This document shows positions 1 to 9,375 of a stretch of DNA of 64,000 bases, in pieces (position 1 is the first letter of the stretch; every line of letters starts with the position of its first letter). The notes below the pieces were generated by a model that did no database searches, was not told the DNA's origin, and saw only the letters and a program-made list of their open reading frames with translations. The stretch spans positions 12,136,567 through 12,200,566 of the forward strand of contig OY755170.1 in assembly GCA_963576735.1 (NCBI GenBank), in the 5' to 3' direction. The DNA comes from Bedellia somnulentella. Lineage: Eukaryota > Arthropoda > Insecta > Lepidoptera > Bedelliidae. The position numbers were made by a program, and so were the translations under genes.

Positions 1-83
1 ATCGCGACGCAGTTGAATTCATGATTAATTCAACAAAAATCCAAGTGACTCAGAACCATCGCGGACATATATTTCACAAACAT

Positions 84-240
84 ACATGTACTCACGCCAT
101 CAGTTCCCATTAGGGTAGGCAGAGACTATCAATCGCCAGTTTGTACGATCCTGAAAAACCTCTAGCTTCAATTACATGCATCAGTCTTTTCTTACATGCT
201 CTTTTATTCCTCATACTACAGACGCCTGCCTTTTTTAAAA
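84..240 (-). repeat. LINE 3' fragment (RTE-like)
   Basis: Antisense copy of the last part of a non-LTR retrotransposon. It matches the start of the longer copy at 15915-16515 almost base for base (shared text GGTAGGCAGAGACTATC followed by the RT C-terminal tail). Only the extreme 3' coding end and tail are present. Confidence 0.75.
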
Positions 241-629
241 AAATTTATAAAATATATGAATGTTTTACTTACTGATAATGTGATAATTTTATCAAACAGC
301 ATGATTGGTGGCATATGGAAATCGAAGACAAAATACTGAAACAGATATTCAATGATACATTATAAACTACTTTACAATATACAGTTAAGTTTAGTATTAA
401 TATATATTGTAATAAAATAAATATTTAACTTCAAATATGAACTGATTTATATTGACAAGTTTTAATTGAAATGATTTGTACCTGCTGCCATTTATTTTAA
501 ATAAAGTGAAAACCACCAAACTAACTTTAATTATCAGTTTAGGCTGCATGTTTAACTGTCTATCTCAGAAAATTTTAATAAGTTAAAACGCCTGCTTTGA
601 ATGTAAAATATCGTGCATTTTAAGTATAC
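241..629. other. Ferlin intron, no feature seen
   Basis: A/T-rich intronic sequence downstream of ferlin exon 6. No coding or repeat signal was recognised. Confidence 0.5.
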
Positions 630-804
630 CTCATTGTAATAAGGACAGTTGGTGCTTTCCTTGACGCTGGTGTACTTCCGTAGTTCTCCAACTTGCACGC
701 AGACCACAGGGTCCATGTTGAGACCAGCCAGCTGCCGAGCCTCAATCACGGTAACGCACACTTGGAAATCAGCTGCCTTCAACGCTGATGCATCTCCTGC
801 ATCC
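630..804 (-). CDS. Ferlin exon 6 (start of C2B)
   Basis: The acceptor CATCAG ends at 805 and the donor GAG|GTATAC starts at 629. The exon enters with one base that completes a Leu codon and leaves in phase 0. It encodes [13 protein letters not shown] followed by the first strands of C2[20 protein letters not shown], a KYTS motif and [11 protein letters not shown]. This is the most conserved stretch of the gene in the window and gives the family assignment. The next exon lies outside the window. Confidence 0.93.
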
Positions 805-941
805 CTGATGCTACGTCTTAAGAACAATTTAGAAGGTATATAAGAAGGAAGAAGTATAAAGTGAGAACCATGCAATGCTACATACATATGAAATTCACAT
901 TAAAGCTTCAGGTCTTATTTCAAAGTACAGTAAATACATAC
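805..941 (-). other. Ferlin intron 5
   Basis: Short intron of 137 bp bounded by GTATGT at the 5' end and a pyrimidine-poor acceptor ending CATCAG. The reading frame remains open across much of it on the minus strand, so intron retention would need transcript data to exclude. Confidence 0.75.
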
Positions 942-1220
942 AGTTTATTATTTTTCTTCATCGGCGTATCGGGTGGAGAAGGCATATCAATGATAACATC
1001 ATCGGAAGGCAAAGATCTTTGCCTTTGTGATGGAGCAGAGGCTCCATTATTATAGGTATCATCCATGTTAAATGGAGTTTCTTCATCATTAGCACTACGC
1101 GTGCGTTGTTTTCCGAGACGGATCAGATTGCGCATGGCCTGCAAGGGTGCCTTGGACCTGTTCCGTTCGCGGCCGTTGATTGTTGCCGCTCTACTCACGG
1201 CACCCAACGACAAACCACGT
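942..1220 (-). CDS. Ferlin exon 5 (C2A-C2B linker)
   Basis: The acceptor TTTGCAG precedes 1220 and the donor CT|GTATGT follows 942. The exon encodes a basic then Ser/Pro-rich linker: RGLSLGAVSRAAT, an SKAPLQAMRNLIRLGKQ helix-like segment, then SANDEETPFNMDD and VIIDMPSPPDTP. The basic block corresponds in position to the basic linker of otoferlin. It enters in phase 2 from exon 4 and leaves in phase 2. Confidence 0.88.
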
Positions 1221-1689
1221 CTGCAAATAATATAATATTTAAAGCATTTCGACAATATGTATCGTTATGCTTTATTCCATAAAATATGATATGATATAAT
1301 ACCGAATAGAAATCATGTTTAATTTTATGTTTACACGTGAACATTACTTAACATCATGGAATTCAGTACAAATTGAGTAGAATAATAGTATACAGGGTGG
1401 CTCATTCAAATCGGTCAGTATGGGAAAGTCTGAAACTATAAGACATTCGAAGATTTGTTCTTAGGAACCATGTCATCGATTTTGATAAAAAGAAAAACTG
1501 CATTCATACATTTGAAAAAAAAAACTGTACCCAGCTCGGGAATCGAACCCGGTTGTTTTGAAAAAATAAGATTACACTTTTTCTATTTTGATATCGATTG
1601 TGTAGGTCTTAAGCTGTAAATGTCTCCATAAAATATGATGTCTAAAATGAATAAAATGCACTGTTTTGACATACTCACCATTTCTCAAA

Positions 1690-2013
1690 GTAGGTAGGGC
1701 TCACAATAGTCGCATAGCAAGAGACTTTTTAAATGAAAACTTTCCGCGGAAATGGATTGGTACGAACGGCCCTATCAAATGGCCGGCGAGGTCACCCGAT
1801 TTAACGTCTCTAGACTATTTTTTATGGGGTTACGTTAAGGATGAAGTTTACAAAACAAGCTATGACACCGTTGAAGACCTAAAAGCAGCCATAGAGTCAA
1901 TTTTAACGTAAATTCACCACATGAAGATACAAAATGCAATAGTAAGATCGTTACCTAAACGTGTAAAAAATTGTATTGAAAAAAATGGTGGTCACTTCGA
2001 ACACCTACTTTGA
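1690..2013 (+). pseudogene. Tc1/mariner-like transposase, C-terminal fragment
   Basis: The frame reads FLNENFPRKWIG, then WPARSPDLTSLDYFLWGYVK (the conserved SPDL-x3-D-x-FLWG region around the last catalytic acidic residue), then a TAA at 1909-1911. It continues in the same frame to a natural-looking TGA at 2011-2013 after NGGHFEHLL. Only the last quarter of a usual transposase of about 350 residues is present, and there is one in-frame stop. Not functional. Confidence 0.85.
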
Positions 2014-2114
2014 GAAATTAAAGTATGTCAAAACTATGCATTTTATTCATTTTAGACATCATGTTTTATGGAGACATTTACAGCTTAAGACCTACACAAT
2101 CTATATCAAAATAG

Positions 2115-2738
2115 AAAAACCGGCCAAGTGCGAGTCGGATCGCGCACTAAGGGTTCCGTACTATCATATATATAGAAAATCCCGTTTGTTTGAAAATCAT
2201 GGGAGCCAAATTAGGTAAGTAATTTGATTTATGACGTTTAAAAATAGAACTACGGGCTAGATCTCATTCAAACCAATTTTCGTTAGTAGTTTGTATAGTA
2301 ATACACATCACATATTTTTTCAGTTTTATCATGCCCATATTTTAGAAGTTACGGGGGGGGGACACACATTTTACCACTTTGAAAAAGTCTCTCGCGCAAA
2401 CTATTCAGTTTTGAAAAAAATGATATAAGAAACCTCAACATCATTTTCAAATACCTTTTGATAGACACCCCACACGTATACGTTTGATGAAAAAAAAAAT
2501 TTTGAGTTTCAGTTCTATGTATGGGAAACCCTAAAAATTTTGGTTTTTTTTTCAGATTTTATTTTAAAATCTTAATGCGGTTTACAGAATACATCTACGC
2601 ACCAATTTTCTATAATGTAGTTCTTATAGTTTTGGAATAAACTGGCTGTGACATACGGACGGACGGACGGACAGACGGACAGACATGACGAATCTATAAG
2701 GGTCCCGTTTTTGCCATTTGGCTACGGAACCCTAAAAA
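2115..2738 (+). repeat. Nested lepidopteran interspersed repeat
   Basis: It begins CCGGCCAAGTGCGAGTCGG and ends GGCTACGGAACCCTAAAAA. Internal AGGGTTCCGTA and TACGGAACCCT form a near-terminal inverted pair. A GGAC/GACA tandem run occupies about 2655-2690 and a run of nine G lies near 2351. I remember very similar repeats from many moth and butterfly introns, but the class is uncertain. It interrupts the right arm of the surrounding element; the intact left arm shows the pre-insertion sequence. Confidence 0.75.
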
Positions 2739-3168
2739 GTGTAAGTTTATTTTTTCAAAACAACCGGGTTCGATTCCCGAGCTGGGTACAGTTTTTTTTT
2801 CAAATGTATGAATGCAGTTTTCCTTTTTATCAAAATCGGTTACATGGTTCCTAAGAACAAATCTTCGTATGTCTTATAGTCTCAGACTTTCCCATACTGA
2901 CCGATTTGAATGAGCCACCCTGTATAACCGCTTTAAACCAAATGTTCAAATCAAATATAAAACAGAGTAGGAATGTTAAATATTTGAAATCTCTGCAATG
3001 ATTGTAAATCAGACTTGTAATATTCCTACATTAACATCTGAAAACATCGTCAGAAAGCAAACAGGCAAAAGTGACAATAATTCCATTTGACGCAAACGCT
3101 TCATGAATTGGTAAGTGCGTCAGGCTTTCATAAATTTCTAGTCGTTTTTTTTTTAAATTGAAACCTAC

Positions 3169-3479
3169 CGCAAGTATTTGCCAGCTATTTGCAAGCGACT
3201 GCGTGGTGGCTCTGCTCCAGATTCAACATCAACAGTGGTAGTCAATTGGCGACCCTTCATTTCCGTTTCCATGTGTTCAATAGTCCTTTGCAGGCTTAAC
3301 AAAGGTGCAGTGTCATTGTCTGGTGAGGTGGAATCATAAACCACTTCTCGCTCTTGTGTTGACTTGGTTGACTGTACAGAGCCAGTCTCGCTCTCGTAAC
3401 CAATTATGTCTTCGGTAACTGATGAATCTCCCATTCTAAGTAAAGGCGCTTCGTACATAACTTTCATCTCGACGTAAAC
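3169..3479 (-). CDS. Ferlin exon 4 (end of C2A and acidic linker)
   Basis: The acceptor CAATTAG precedes 3479 and the donor TTGCG|GTAGGT follows 3169. The exon starts VYVEMKVMYEAP, matching the last beta strand of the otoferlin C2A domain. An acidic Ser/Thr-rich linker follows (SVTEDIIGYESETGSVQS), with an LLSLQRTIEHMETEMKGRQ helix. It enters in phase 0 and ends with two bases (CG) completed by exon 5. Confidence 0.88.
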
Positions 3480-3663
3480 CTAATTGTTAATGCAATATTA
3501 GTATGATTGATAAAGTGTAATAATTAAGTTATAAGTAATCAATACTAAAGAAAAAAAGAAATGATTATACGAGATAACCGTAAACATAAATTAAATGGCA
3601 ATCGCAACCATAGCCACTTCGTACGATACCCACACGGAATTAAATTAAAGAGAGTTATACTAA

Positions 3664-3778
3664 GCCGAGACGCGACACTTATACAGCTGAAAAGACATAA
3701 TTAAATATCTTTTATTTTACCATCCGCTCCCTACTCAAGTTCCAAAAGTGGCTGAAGAAACAAATTACATGTAATTCA
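3664..3778 (+). repeat. Family A repeat, partial and decayed
   Basis: The head (AGCCGAGACGCGACACTTATACAGCTG) is scrambled. The middle, from TTTTATTTTACCATC to CCAAAAGTGGCTGAAG, matches the family A consensus described at 6088-6335. Confidence 0.5.
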
Positions 3779-3915
3779 AATTTATCAATGACTCCGCCTA
3801 CACCTTATCTAAATTTACAATTAATTCCTGAGAAAATGTAAAAAACATAAAACACCACCTATTATTTATAAATGAACTTAAAATTGTAGCAAAAATCTAT
3901 TGACGAAAGTCTTAC

Positions 3916-4104
3916 CGAAACATTTTGATTCCTTTCGTCAACCAGAGAGTCCGTAAATTCCAAATATCCCTGATTGACCACCGCATCTAGGCCCAGCGTG
4001 TATATGCCCAAAACCTGCTCATTCCGGAATCTTGGCTTGGTTATAAATGTCAGCATCAGGACCTCTCCACGATCTATGGGTCGAGCCACGTTCCATTTGT
4101 AGTT
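3916..4104 (-). CDS. Ferlin exon 3 (core of C2A)
   Basis: The acceptor GTTCACAG precedes 4104 and the donor TTTCG|GTAAG follows 3916. The exon is exactly 63 codons in phase 0. It encodes NYKWNVARPIDRGEVLMLTF and later LEFTDSLVDERNQNVS, which parallel the W-P-V-x3-IDR-x-E and V-x-VTDTLIDD segments of otoferlin C2A. Confidence 0.9.
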
Positions 4105-4303
4105 CTGTGAACAAGATTGTTGGCACAAATTTAGAAAATATAAAAATAATTTAGAAAAAAACCGTATTTTGTTAAAAACATAGCTGTAACTTGTCATTAC
4201 TACATTATTCCTTTTCATTGTGTTTTATTGACCATTTTTGTAACTTATTTGTTTAAAATAATAGAAATAATGAATTATAACTTTATGATATGTATAGCAA
4301 ACG

Positions 4304-4492
4304 TGATAGCTTAGTGGGTAGAACACCGCTTATCGTGCAGACGATGAGGGTACAAATACCGGGTCGGGCCTACACCAATTTCTATTTTGTTAAAGTCACA
4401 TGTTAGTTAATTTATCATGATTGTTAACGGCGAGGGAAAACATTATGAGAAAAACCACATGACAGTGACAGATTTAAAATTTTACTAAGACC
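4304..4492 (+). repeat. SINE B, 5' half
   Basis: Sense copy with box A-like TAGCTTAGTGGG, a degenerate box B and the shared body TTGTTAACGGCGAGGGAAAAC. It stops where the consensus would continue, a few bases before the foldback at 4500. See 51993-52376 for the full element. Confidence 0.8.
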
Positions 4493-4499
4493 TAATAGT

Positions 4500-5096
4500 A
4501 ATTGGCCTAGACCTCGCTTTTATAACATACCCTTTTTATATTATAAATCGATAAAGGACATCAAACTAAACAACTTTGCCCATGGAATGCCTATCTAAAA
4601 TATTGTAATTTTCAAAAAAATATAATAATTAAAATTTGTCGTACCTAGTTCAAACTGAGAATGTATAGAATGAGAATCTTTGCTTCAGTGAAAATAAGAA
4701 ATAAAAAAAAAACATTTGATCTATGCTTTTCGCTCTGTAAACAAAAATATAACTTCTTTCGGTATTTTCCAGTTGTATTGATCGTCGTTGAAAAATAATA
4801 TCATGAAAATAAACCGGTAAGCGAGCGATTGAACTGGAAAATACCGAAAGAGGTTATGTTTTTGTTTACACCATAGATCAAATGTATTTTTTTATTTCTT
4901 ATTTTCACTGAAGCAAAGATTCTCATTCTATACATTCTCAGTTTGAACTAGGTACGACAATTTTTAATTATTATAATTTTTTGAAAATTACAATATTTTA
5001 GATAGGCATTCCATGGGCAAAGTTGTTTAGTTTGATATCCTTTATCGATTTATAATATAAAAAGGGTATGTTATAAAAGCGAGTTCTAGGCCAATT
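4500..5096. mobile_element. Foldback (long inverted repeat) element
   Basis: Two arms of roughly 270-280 bp are near-perfect reverse complements around a short centre at about 4780-4820. The outer ends read AATTGGCCTAG and CTAGGCCAATT. Conserved arm landmarks include GGAATGCCTATCTAAAAT, GAATGAGAATCTTTGCTTC and GGTATTTTCCAGTT with their complements. No coding potential was seen. The flanks show no clear target duplication. The transcript of either strand would form a very long hairpin within the second intron of the ferlin gene. Confidence 0.85.
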
Positions 5097-5573
5097 GCAG
5101 TTAAAACAAAAATAAAATATTTATAAACAAAAAATATATATACATAGTCCGAGTATAAAACAAAACAATTCATGTAATAATTTAAATGTAACCCATTTAT
5201 GTAAATAAAGATTAATAAATAAAAATAATGGTGTTATGTGTTTTTCCATATACTTCTTAAACAATTGAACCAAATTAAAGCGCCAATTTGCCAAATTATC
5301 CTAAACATTAATGAACGTGTTCTCGGCTCAAGACGAGAGCCAAAGGAAGATTGTGTTACGCAAACCTTTCTGTTATAATAACACTTATAGTATAAGATCC
5401 CGCTGCTAAATCTCTACGTTCATTACGTATTGAGCCAAAAACACATTTAAACATAAGTTTATGAATATGAGAATTCACTGACAAGACGCAGCCAGGCAAA
5501 AGAGGTCGCAAGTAATTTTAATTTAATTTATGTTAATTATTATTCGAAGATTCAATTCAAATCACCGATTCCG
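5097..5573. other. Intronic stretch with LINE-like A-rich tail
   Basis: A/T-rich. The run ending GTAAATAAAGATTAATAAATAAA at about 5200-5226 resembles the polyadenylated 3' end of a non-LTR element, but no coding remnant was recognised. Confidence 0.4.
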
Positions 5574-5770
5574 CCGTGTAGTGTCGGCTTAAAACAGCAC
5601 TACCCCTTTTCTACCGATGGGAATACGTAAGAGGCGACTAACGGTATTGAGGTTTTTAAGGGAATTTTGGGCGATGCGGTTGGAGACACGTCACCAACAA
5701 CCTTTATTTTTACCATCTTTTCCCCACTCACATTTCCAAAAGTGGCTAAGGAATTTCTAATTCCATACTT
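5574..5770 (+). repeat. Family A repeat, 3' truncated
   Basis: Sense copy from GTGTAGTGTCGGCTT to the CCAAAAGTGGCTAAGGAATT block. The CTGGCTACCCC block and the TATG tail are missing. Confidence 0.85.
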
Positions 5771-6087
5771 CAAATGGTGTCACATTGGATAAGGATCGAG
5801 TGACCGATCTATTTATGATGTATGCAGCTGTAGCCACGGCTTCTGCCCAGAATGTGAACTGCAATTCAGCATTAAGAATCATACATTTTGCGCGCTCTAT
5901 CTATAAGGTTCTGTTCATTCTTTCACTGAGTCCATTCTGCTCAGGCGTGTAGGGATTTGTTTTATGGTGCAATATTACATGCATTATAATTATAATTACA
6001 AAAACTATTCTGACAAGTACATTAGACAACAGTTTGCGTTACCTACCTCCGAATTTATTACAAATTCGGAAGACCAAAAAAAACTGT

Positions 6088-6335
6088 GCAGTATCGGCTT
6101 AGAATAGCACGACCCTATTTCTTCCGGTGGGTGTACGTATGAGGCGACTAGCGGTATTGGGGCTTTTAAGGGATTTTTGGGCGATACGGTTGGGGACCCA
6201 TCACCAACAACCTTAATTCTTACCATCTTTTCCCCACTTACATTTCCAAAAGTGGCTGCGGAATTTCTAATTCCTTAACTCTGGCTACCCCTCCTAGGGA
6301 TTTACAGCCGTGAGTATATGTAGGTATGAAAAAAA
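6088..6335 (+). repeat. Family A SINE-like repeat (reference sense copy)
   Basis: A short repeat of about 245 bp with over 20 copies in the window. In order: GTGTAGTGTCGGCTTAGAA, TAGCACTACCCC, GTGTACGTAAGAGGCGAC, CGGTATTGGGGCTTTTAAG, GGCGATGCGGTTGGAGACCC, ATCACCAACAACC, CCATCTTTTCCCCACTC, CCAAAAGTGGCTGAGGAA, CTCTGGCTACCCCTTCTAGG, and a GTGAGTATATG end running into (TATG)n. Copies occur in both orientations and have no protein coding. The tetranucleotide tail and lack of inverted repeats suggest a SINE. GGTTGGAGACC resembles an RNA polymerase III box B, and TAACGGTATTGG about 45 bp upstream is a weak box A. The class is inferred. Confidence 0.85.
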
Positions 6336-6919
6336 AAATTCTTTCGAGAAAGAAATTCCTAAGGTTTAAATCACAGTACCCATATTTTATTCAAAAACTT
6401 ATGTCTTACTTTTTTGTACTTTATTTTCCATGTAAATCATAATTTGAATAACTTTGTGCTAAGTTAACCATTTTTTGTTTTCTTAACTTGAAAGTCCGTT
6501 TTTTTTTGTTTAAAATTTGTTTATCTTTATAAGACCCGTGTGCTCCATAATTAGTTAAATAACTAGAAATAGGAAGTCTGCACCTGGAAATTGAACTTAA
6601 TGACGATTGAAAATTGGGGCCAGGTACCATTCCTCGTGTTCCAAACCACGTTCTCTTCGTGAAATTACTAATTGGTAGGGTGACACTAATTGGAACTCTG
6701 CCGAGACCGTTACAAATCACAGTACTGACATCAACATTCACTATCTATCTTTTCTGTATTAAACTATACACAACGAGTAATGTAGGAATTCAGGAATTAA
6801 CGATTGATAAGAAATGTTTATTTTTCGATTCATTGTCATTTTTATTCAAATAACAATCTAAAAAGTTTCTTGTTTTATAAAGTCAATTAGTAAATATCTA
6901 TCAGTGTAGAATAAATCGT
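6336..6919. other. Ferlin intron, no feature seen
   Basis: A/T-rich sequence. Open frames here have no recognisable similarity and no supporting splice context. Confidence 0.4.
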
Positions 6920-7400
6920 GTGGTGTCGAGTATGTCACGTGAGTCTGCCCGTGGGCTGGTTTTATTTGAATGCATGCAACTCTGTCTCTGTCTGCATGAC
7001 ACTAAAACCAGCCTTAGGTTTTTGTGTCAAAGGACCGTCAGTACCGATCGCTCCGCGCGTACATGATCCGTACTGATCGTTCGCGTATACCGTTTTAGTA
7101 TCGTCCTGACCGCCACGGTATACAGATACACGACTTGCCATAATTGTACTGCACCGACGCGTGCGCTCCGCACGTACTAAAACACCGCCTGCAGGCAGGT
7201 AGAGGCGCGCGCTGAGCTTCGCAGCAAGGACGCGCTATGCGGTTTTAGTATCGTGCGGAGCGCACGTGCCACCTCGGTACAGACATGGCGACTCGTGAAC
7301 ATCGCAATGTGGACACGAGCCGACACTGTGGAAGCGACAAACCCGGACGGTCAGTCTGTGCGGAGCGATCCGTACCGACGGTACGCGTGACACTAAAACA
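6920..7400. repeat. GC-rich island of alternating inverted motifs
   Basis: A CpG-rich block in an AT-rich intron. A CTAAAAC/GTTTTAG motif occurs five times in strictly alternating orientation (near 7002, 7092, 7177, 7242, 7392), accompanied by GCGGAGCG/CGCTCCGC (7050, 7165, 7254, 7360). GGCTGGTTTT (6955) pairs with AAAACCAGCC (7004). The left edge, GAGTATGTCACGT, recurs near 22186, so this is probably a mobile repeat rather than a regulatory island. No open frame. Confidence 0.55.
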
Positions 7401-7497
7401 CTCTAACTAAGCATACTTCATTCGAAATGTTTGTTGTCCTATATTTGTAAAAGTATTGCTTGAAAGTGCTAACTTTGAAATATGATTACCAACTTAC

Positions 7498-7556
7498 CTC
7501 ATAGACGTAAATTACACCTTCGTTAGCCAACAGATTTCTAGAGGTCCGGACTCGAC
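7498..7556 (-). CDS. Ferlin exon 2 (C2A)
   Basis: A 59-nt exon with acceptor TTGTTCCAG before 7556 and donor GAG|GTAAG after 7498. With the single G left by exon 1a or 1b it encodes GRVRTSRNLLANEGVIYVYE in phase and exits in phase 0 into exon 3. Length and frame give the same FRG-to-W spacing (23 residues) as otoferlin C2A. It is too short to stand out as an open frame. Confidence 0.85.
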
Positions 7557-7616
7557 CTGGAACAAATAAATTAAACATATTATGATTACTTGCTTCGGAT
7601 TGCTAAATATTTCGGA

Positions 7617-7740
7617 CTAGCTTTTTGCCCGCAACTACGTCCGCGTGGACTACATTTTTTGCATCCGGTTAACATCCAAAATACCAAAACACTATCTTAA
7701 CTTCTGTTTTTTTATATTTATTTCCGCCGGGCGTTGTAAT
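7617..7740 (-). repeat. Interspersed repeat end (CCGCG-ACTTCGTC type)
   Basis: CTAGCTTTTTGCCCGC followed by ACGTCCGCGTGG and TTTTTTGCATCCGG matches the copy at 52550-52740. This end sequence is very common in lepidopteran genomes. Class uncertain. Confidence 0.6.
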
Positions 7741-8115
7741 AGATATTTTTTTTTATTTATTTATTTGCTCAAAAAACAGGTTGCTTACAACAAGATAACA
7801 AATTAAATCTATACATTTCATAGCAACATGCGCATTGTAGAACCTAAAAACTTTTGAGTCAACATGCCTACGATTTTGTGAACATTAATTTAATTTTCAA
7901 TTTTAAGCGACTTAAATGGACTAACAAAAGAAAAAAAACTTAATATTAATAAAAAGAAACTACAAATAAAAAAAAAAGAAATAAAAAGAAGACCATAACA
8001 ATTACAATTATAATTTCATATCTTTGATTTTACTAATATTACCATCAAAAATGTCCAGGTCAGCTCTAAGTCTATTGCATGTGTTCTGAATACGAGTAAG
8101 GGGAGCATGTAAGCC
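7741..8115 (-). repeat. LINE 3' end fragment
   Basis: On the minus strand a short frame ending LRADLDIFDGNISKIKDMKL, as in the C-terminal tail of CR1/Jockey-group ORF2, is followed by about 270 bp of A-rich 3' UTR. It ends in (AAAT)n, seen as TTTATTTATTTATTT on the plus strand. Compare 44250-44700. Confidence 0.55.
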
Positions 8116-8162
8116 TACATTTGTGCGACAAATATTCGCACAAATTATATATATAGATATAG

Positions 8163-8325
8163 AGAACATTGAGGCTTTTTAAGTGATTATTAGGCAATGC
8201 AGTTGGAGACCCATTTGACTACCTTATCCCCATTCAACTTGCAAAAGTGGATAAAGAATTACTATCTCTAAAGCTGTGGCTACCCTTTTTGGGATTTATA
8301 GCCGTTAGTATATACTCATTGAATG
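8163..8325 (+). repeat. Family A repeat, decayed, 5' truncated
   Basis: Starts at GAGGCTTTTTAAG and keeps GCAGTTGGAGACCC, GCAAAAGTGGATAAAG and GTGGCTACCC. More diverged than most copies. Confidence 0.75.
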
Positions 8326-8810
8326 ATTGATAGATGAATTTGATATATTCATTTTTGTAGTGGTTATATTAGTCAATCGCATAAAGTTTCAAATTTCTAT
8401 ATACAAAAACGTCAAAAATCTGTATACCATATTTCAATCACTTAGGGGATCCATTTTCTAAATAATTGCTGCAAACTTTGTTGTATTCATATTATTACTC
8501 AAACTGCCTTTTTATGTTTTAATACTCATTTAAATAAAAAATACCTAGGTGTACTTTTGTAGGCATAATAAATAAAAGGCAATTGCTTTGTGAATCAGTT
8601 TGCATTGACAAAGACAGTAACGAGAAGCTCTTTGTTCTAATTGGCGGTTGCTGTTTAATGAACGCCCTGATAAAATGATGCATTATAAATACAATCTCTG
8701 TACTATTCCCGCCAGGATACTTTATTTAAGGATGTATGTAACTATCTCTTCTTTGACAAGCATGTTGTTTTCTTTTTATATCTGAACTAAATGATACCAC
8801 TTACTAACAT
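8326..8810. other. Ferlin intron 1, no feature seen
   Basis: A/T-rich sequence between repeats with no recognisable feature. Confidence 0.4.
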
Positions 8811-8811
8811 A

Positions 8812-9182
8812 ACATAACATAAACATAAACGTTCACGCCGAATATCCCCGAAGGGGTTGGCAGAGGTACTAATACTTCTGAACATCACGTGACTTTGTCA
8901 CCTGGTGTTCAGAGTACCCACGTTTTGCATGGACAGTGTACTCACGTGATAGGGGGCAGGCCTATCGCCGTTTTGTACGAATACACTGTCACATGACTAA
9001 GTACAACTCAGCCATGTGGGTTTCCTCACGATGTTTTCCCTCACCGTTAACAACCATGATAAATTAACCACACATATGTGTCTTTAGAAAAGACAAATTG
9101 GTGAAGGCCCGACCCAGGATTTGAACACTAGTCATTTGCACGATAACCGAGTGTTCTACCCACTGGGCTATCACGGTTGCTT
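8812..9182 (-). repeat. SINE B, full antisense copy
   Basis: Ends in an (ATAAC) pentanucleotide tail at 8808-8822 and runs to the tRNA-like head at about 9120-9182, where box B and box A read as complements. Very close to the sense copy at 51993-52376. Confidence 0.88.
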
Positions 9183-9287
9183 TTCACTTACTAAATATTT
9201 TCAAATATCGTATTCAATTTGTATACCAATGGAATCATTTTTAACTATTGCTACTGAAAATTTTGTTATTTTTTTTTAGTAGATAAA

Positions 9288-9375
9288 ACTTGAGAGGTTT
9301 GCCAAGATCGTACAAAGTGGCCATCGGTATTCTCTGCCTACTCCAATCGGAAATAATGACGTGAATATATATCTT
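9288..9375 (+). repeat. LINE 3' fragment (RTE-like)
   Basis: GAGAGGTTTGCCAAGATCG then ACAAAGTGGCCATCGG and TCTCTGCCTACTCC: the last codons and tail of the element described at 15915-16515, here in sense. Confidence 0.75.

Larger units (their letters stand above)
1393..2922 (+). mobile_element. Tc1/mariner-type element with very long terminal inverted repeats
   Basis: The ends read CAGGGTGGCTCATTC and its complement and are flanked by TA (1391-1392 and 2923-2924), the target duplication of the Tc1/mariner superfamily. The inverted repeats continue for roughly 300 bp, far beyond the 20-30 bp usual for mariner. The left arm is 1393 to about 1695. The right arm is about 1999-2922 and is split by a nested repeat at about 2115-2738. 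Between the arms lies a transposase 3' fragment. The right arm contains the end of the transposase reading frame, so the left arm looks like an inverted copy of the element's 3' end. Confidence 0.8.
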
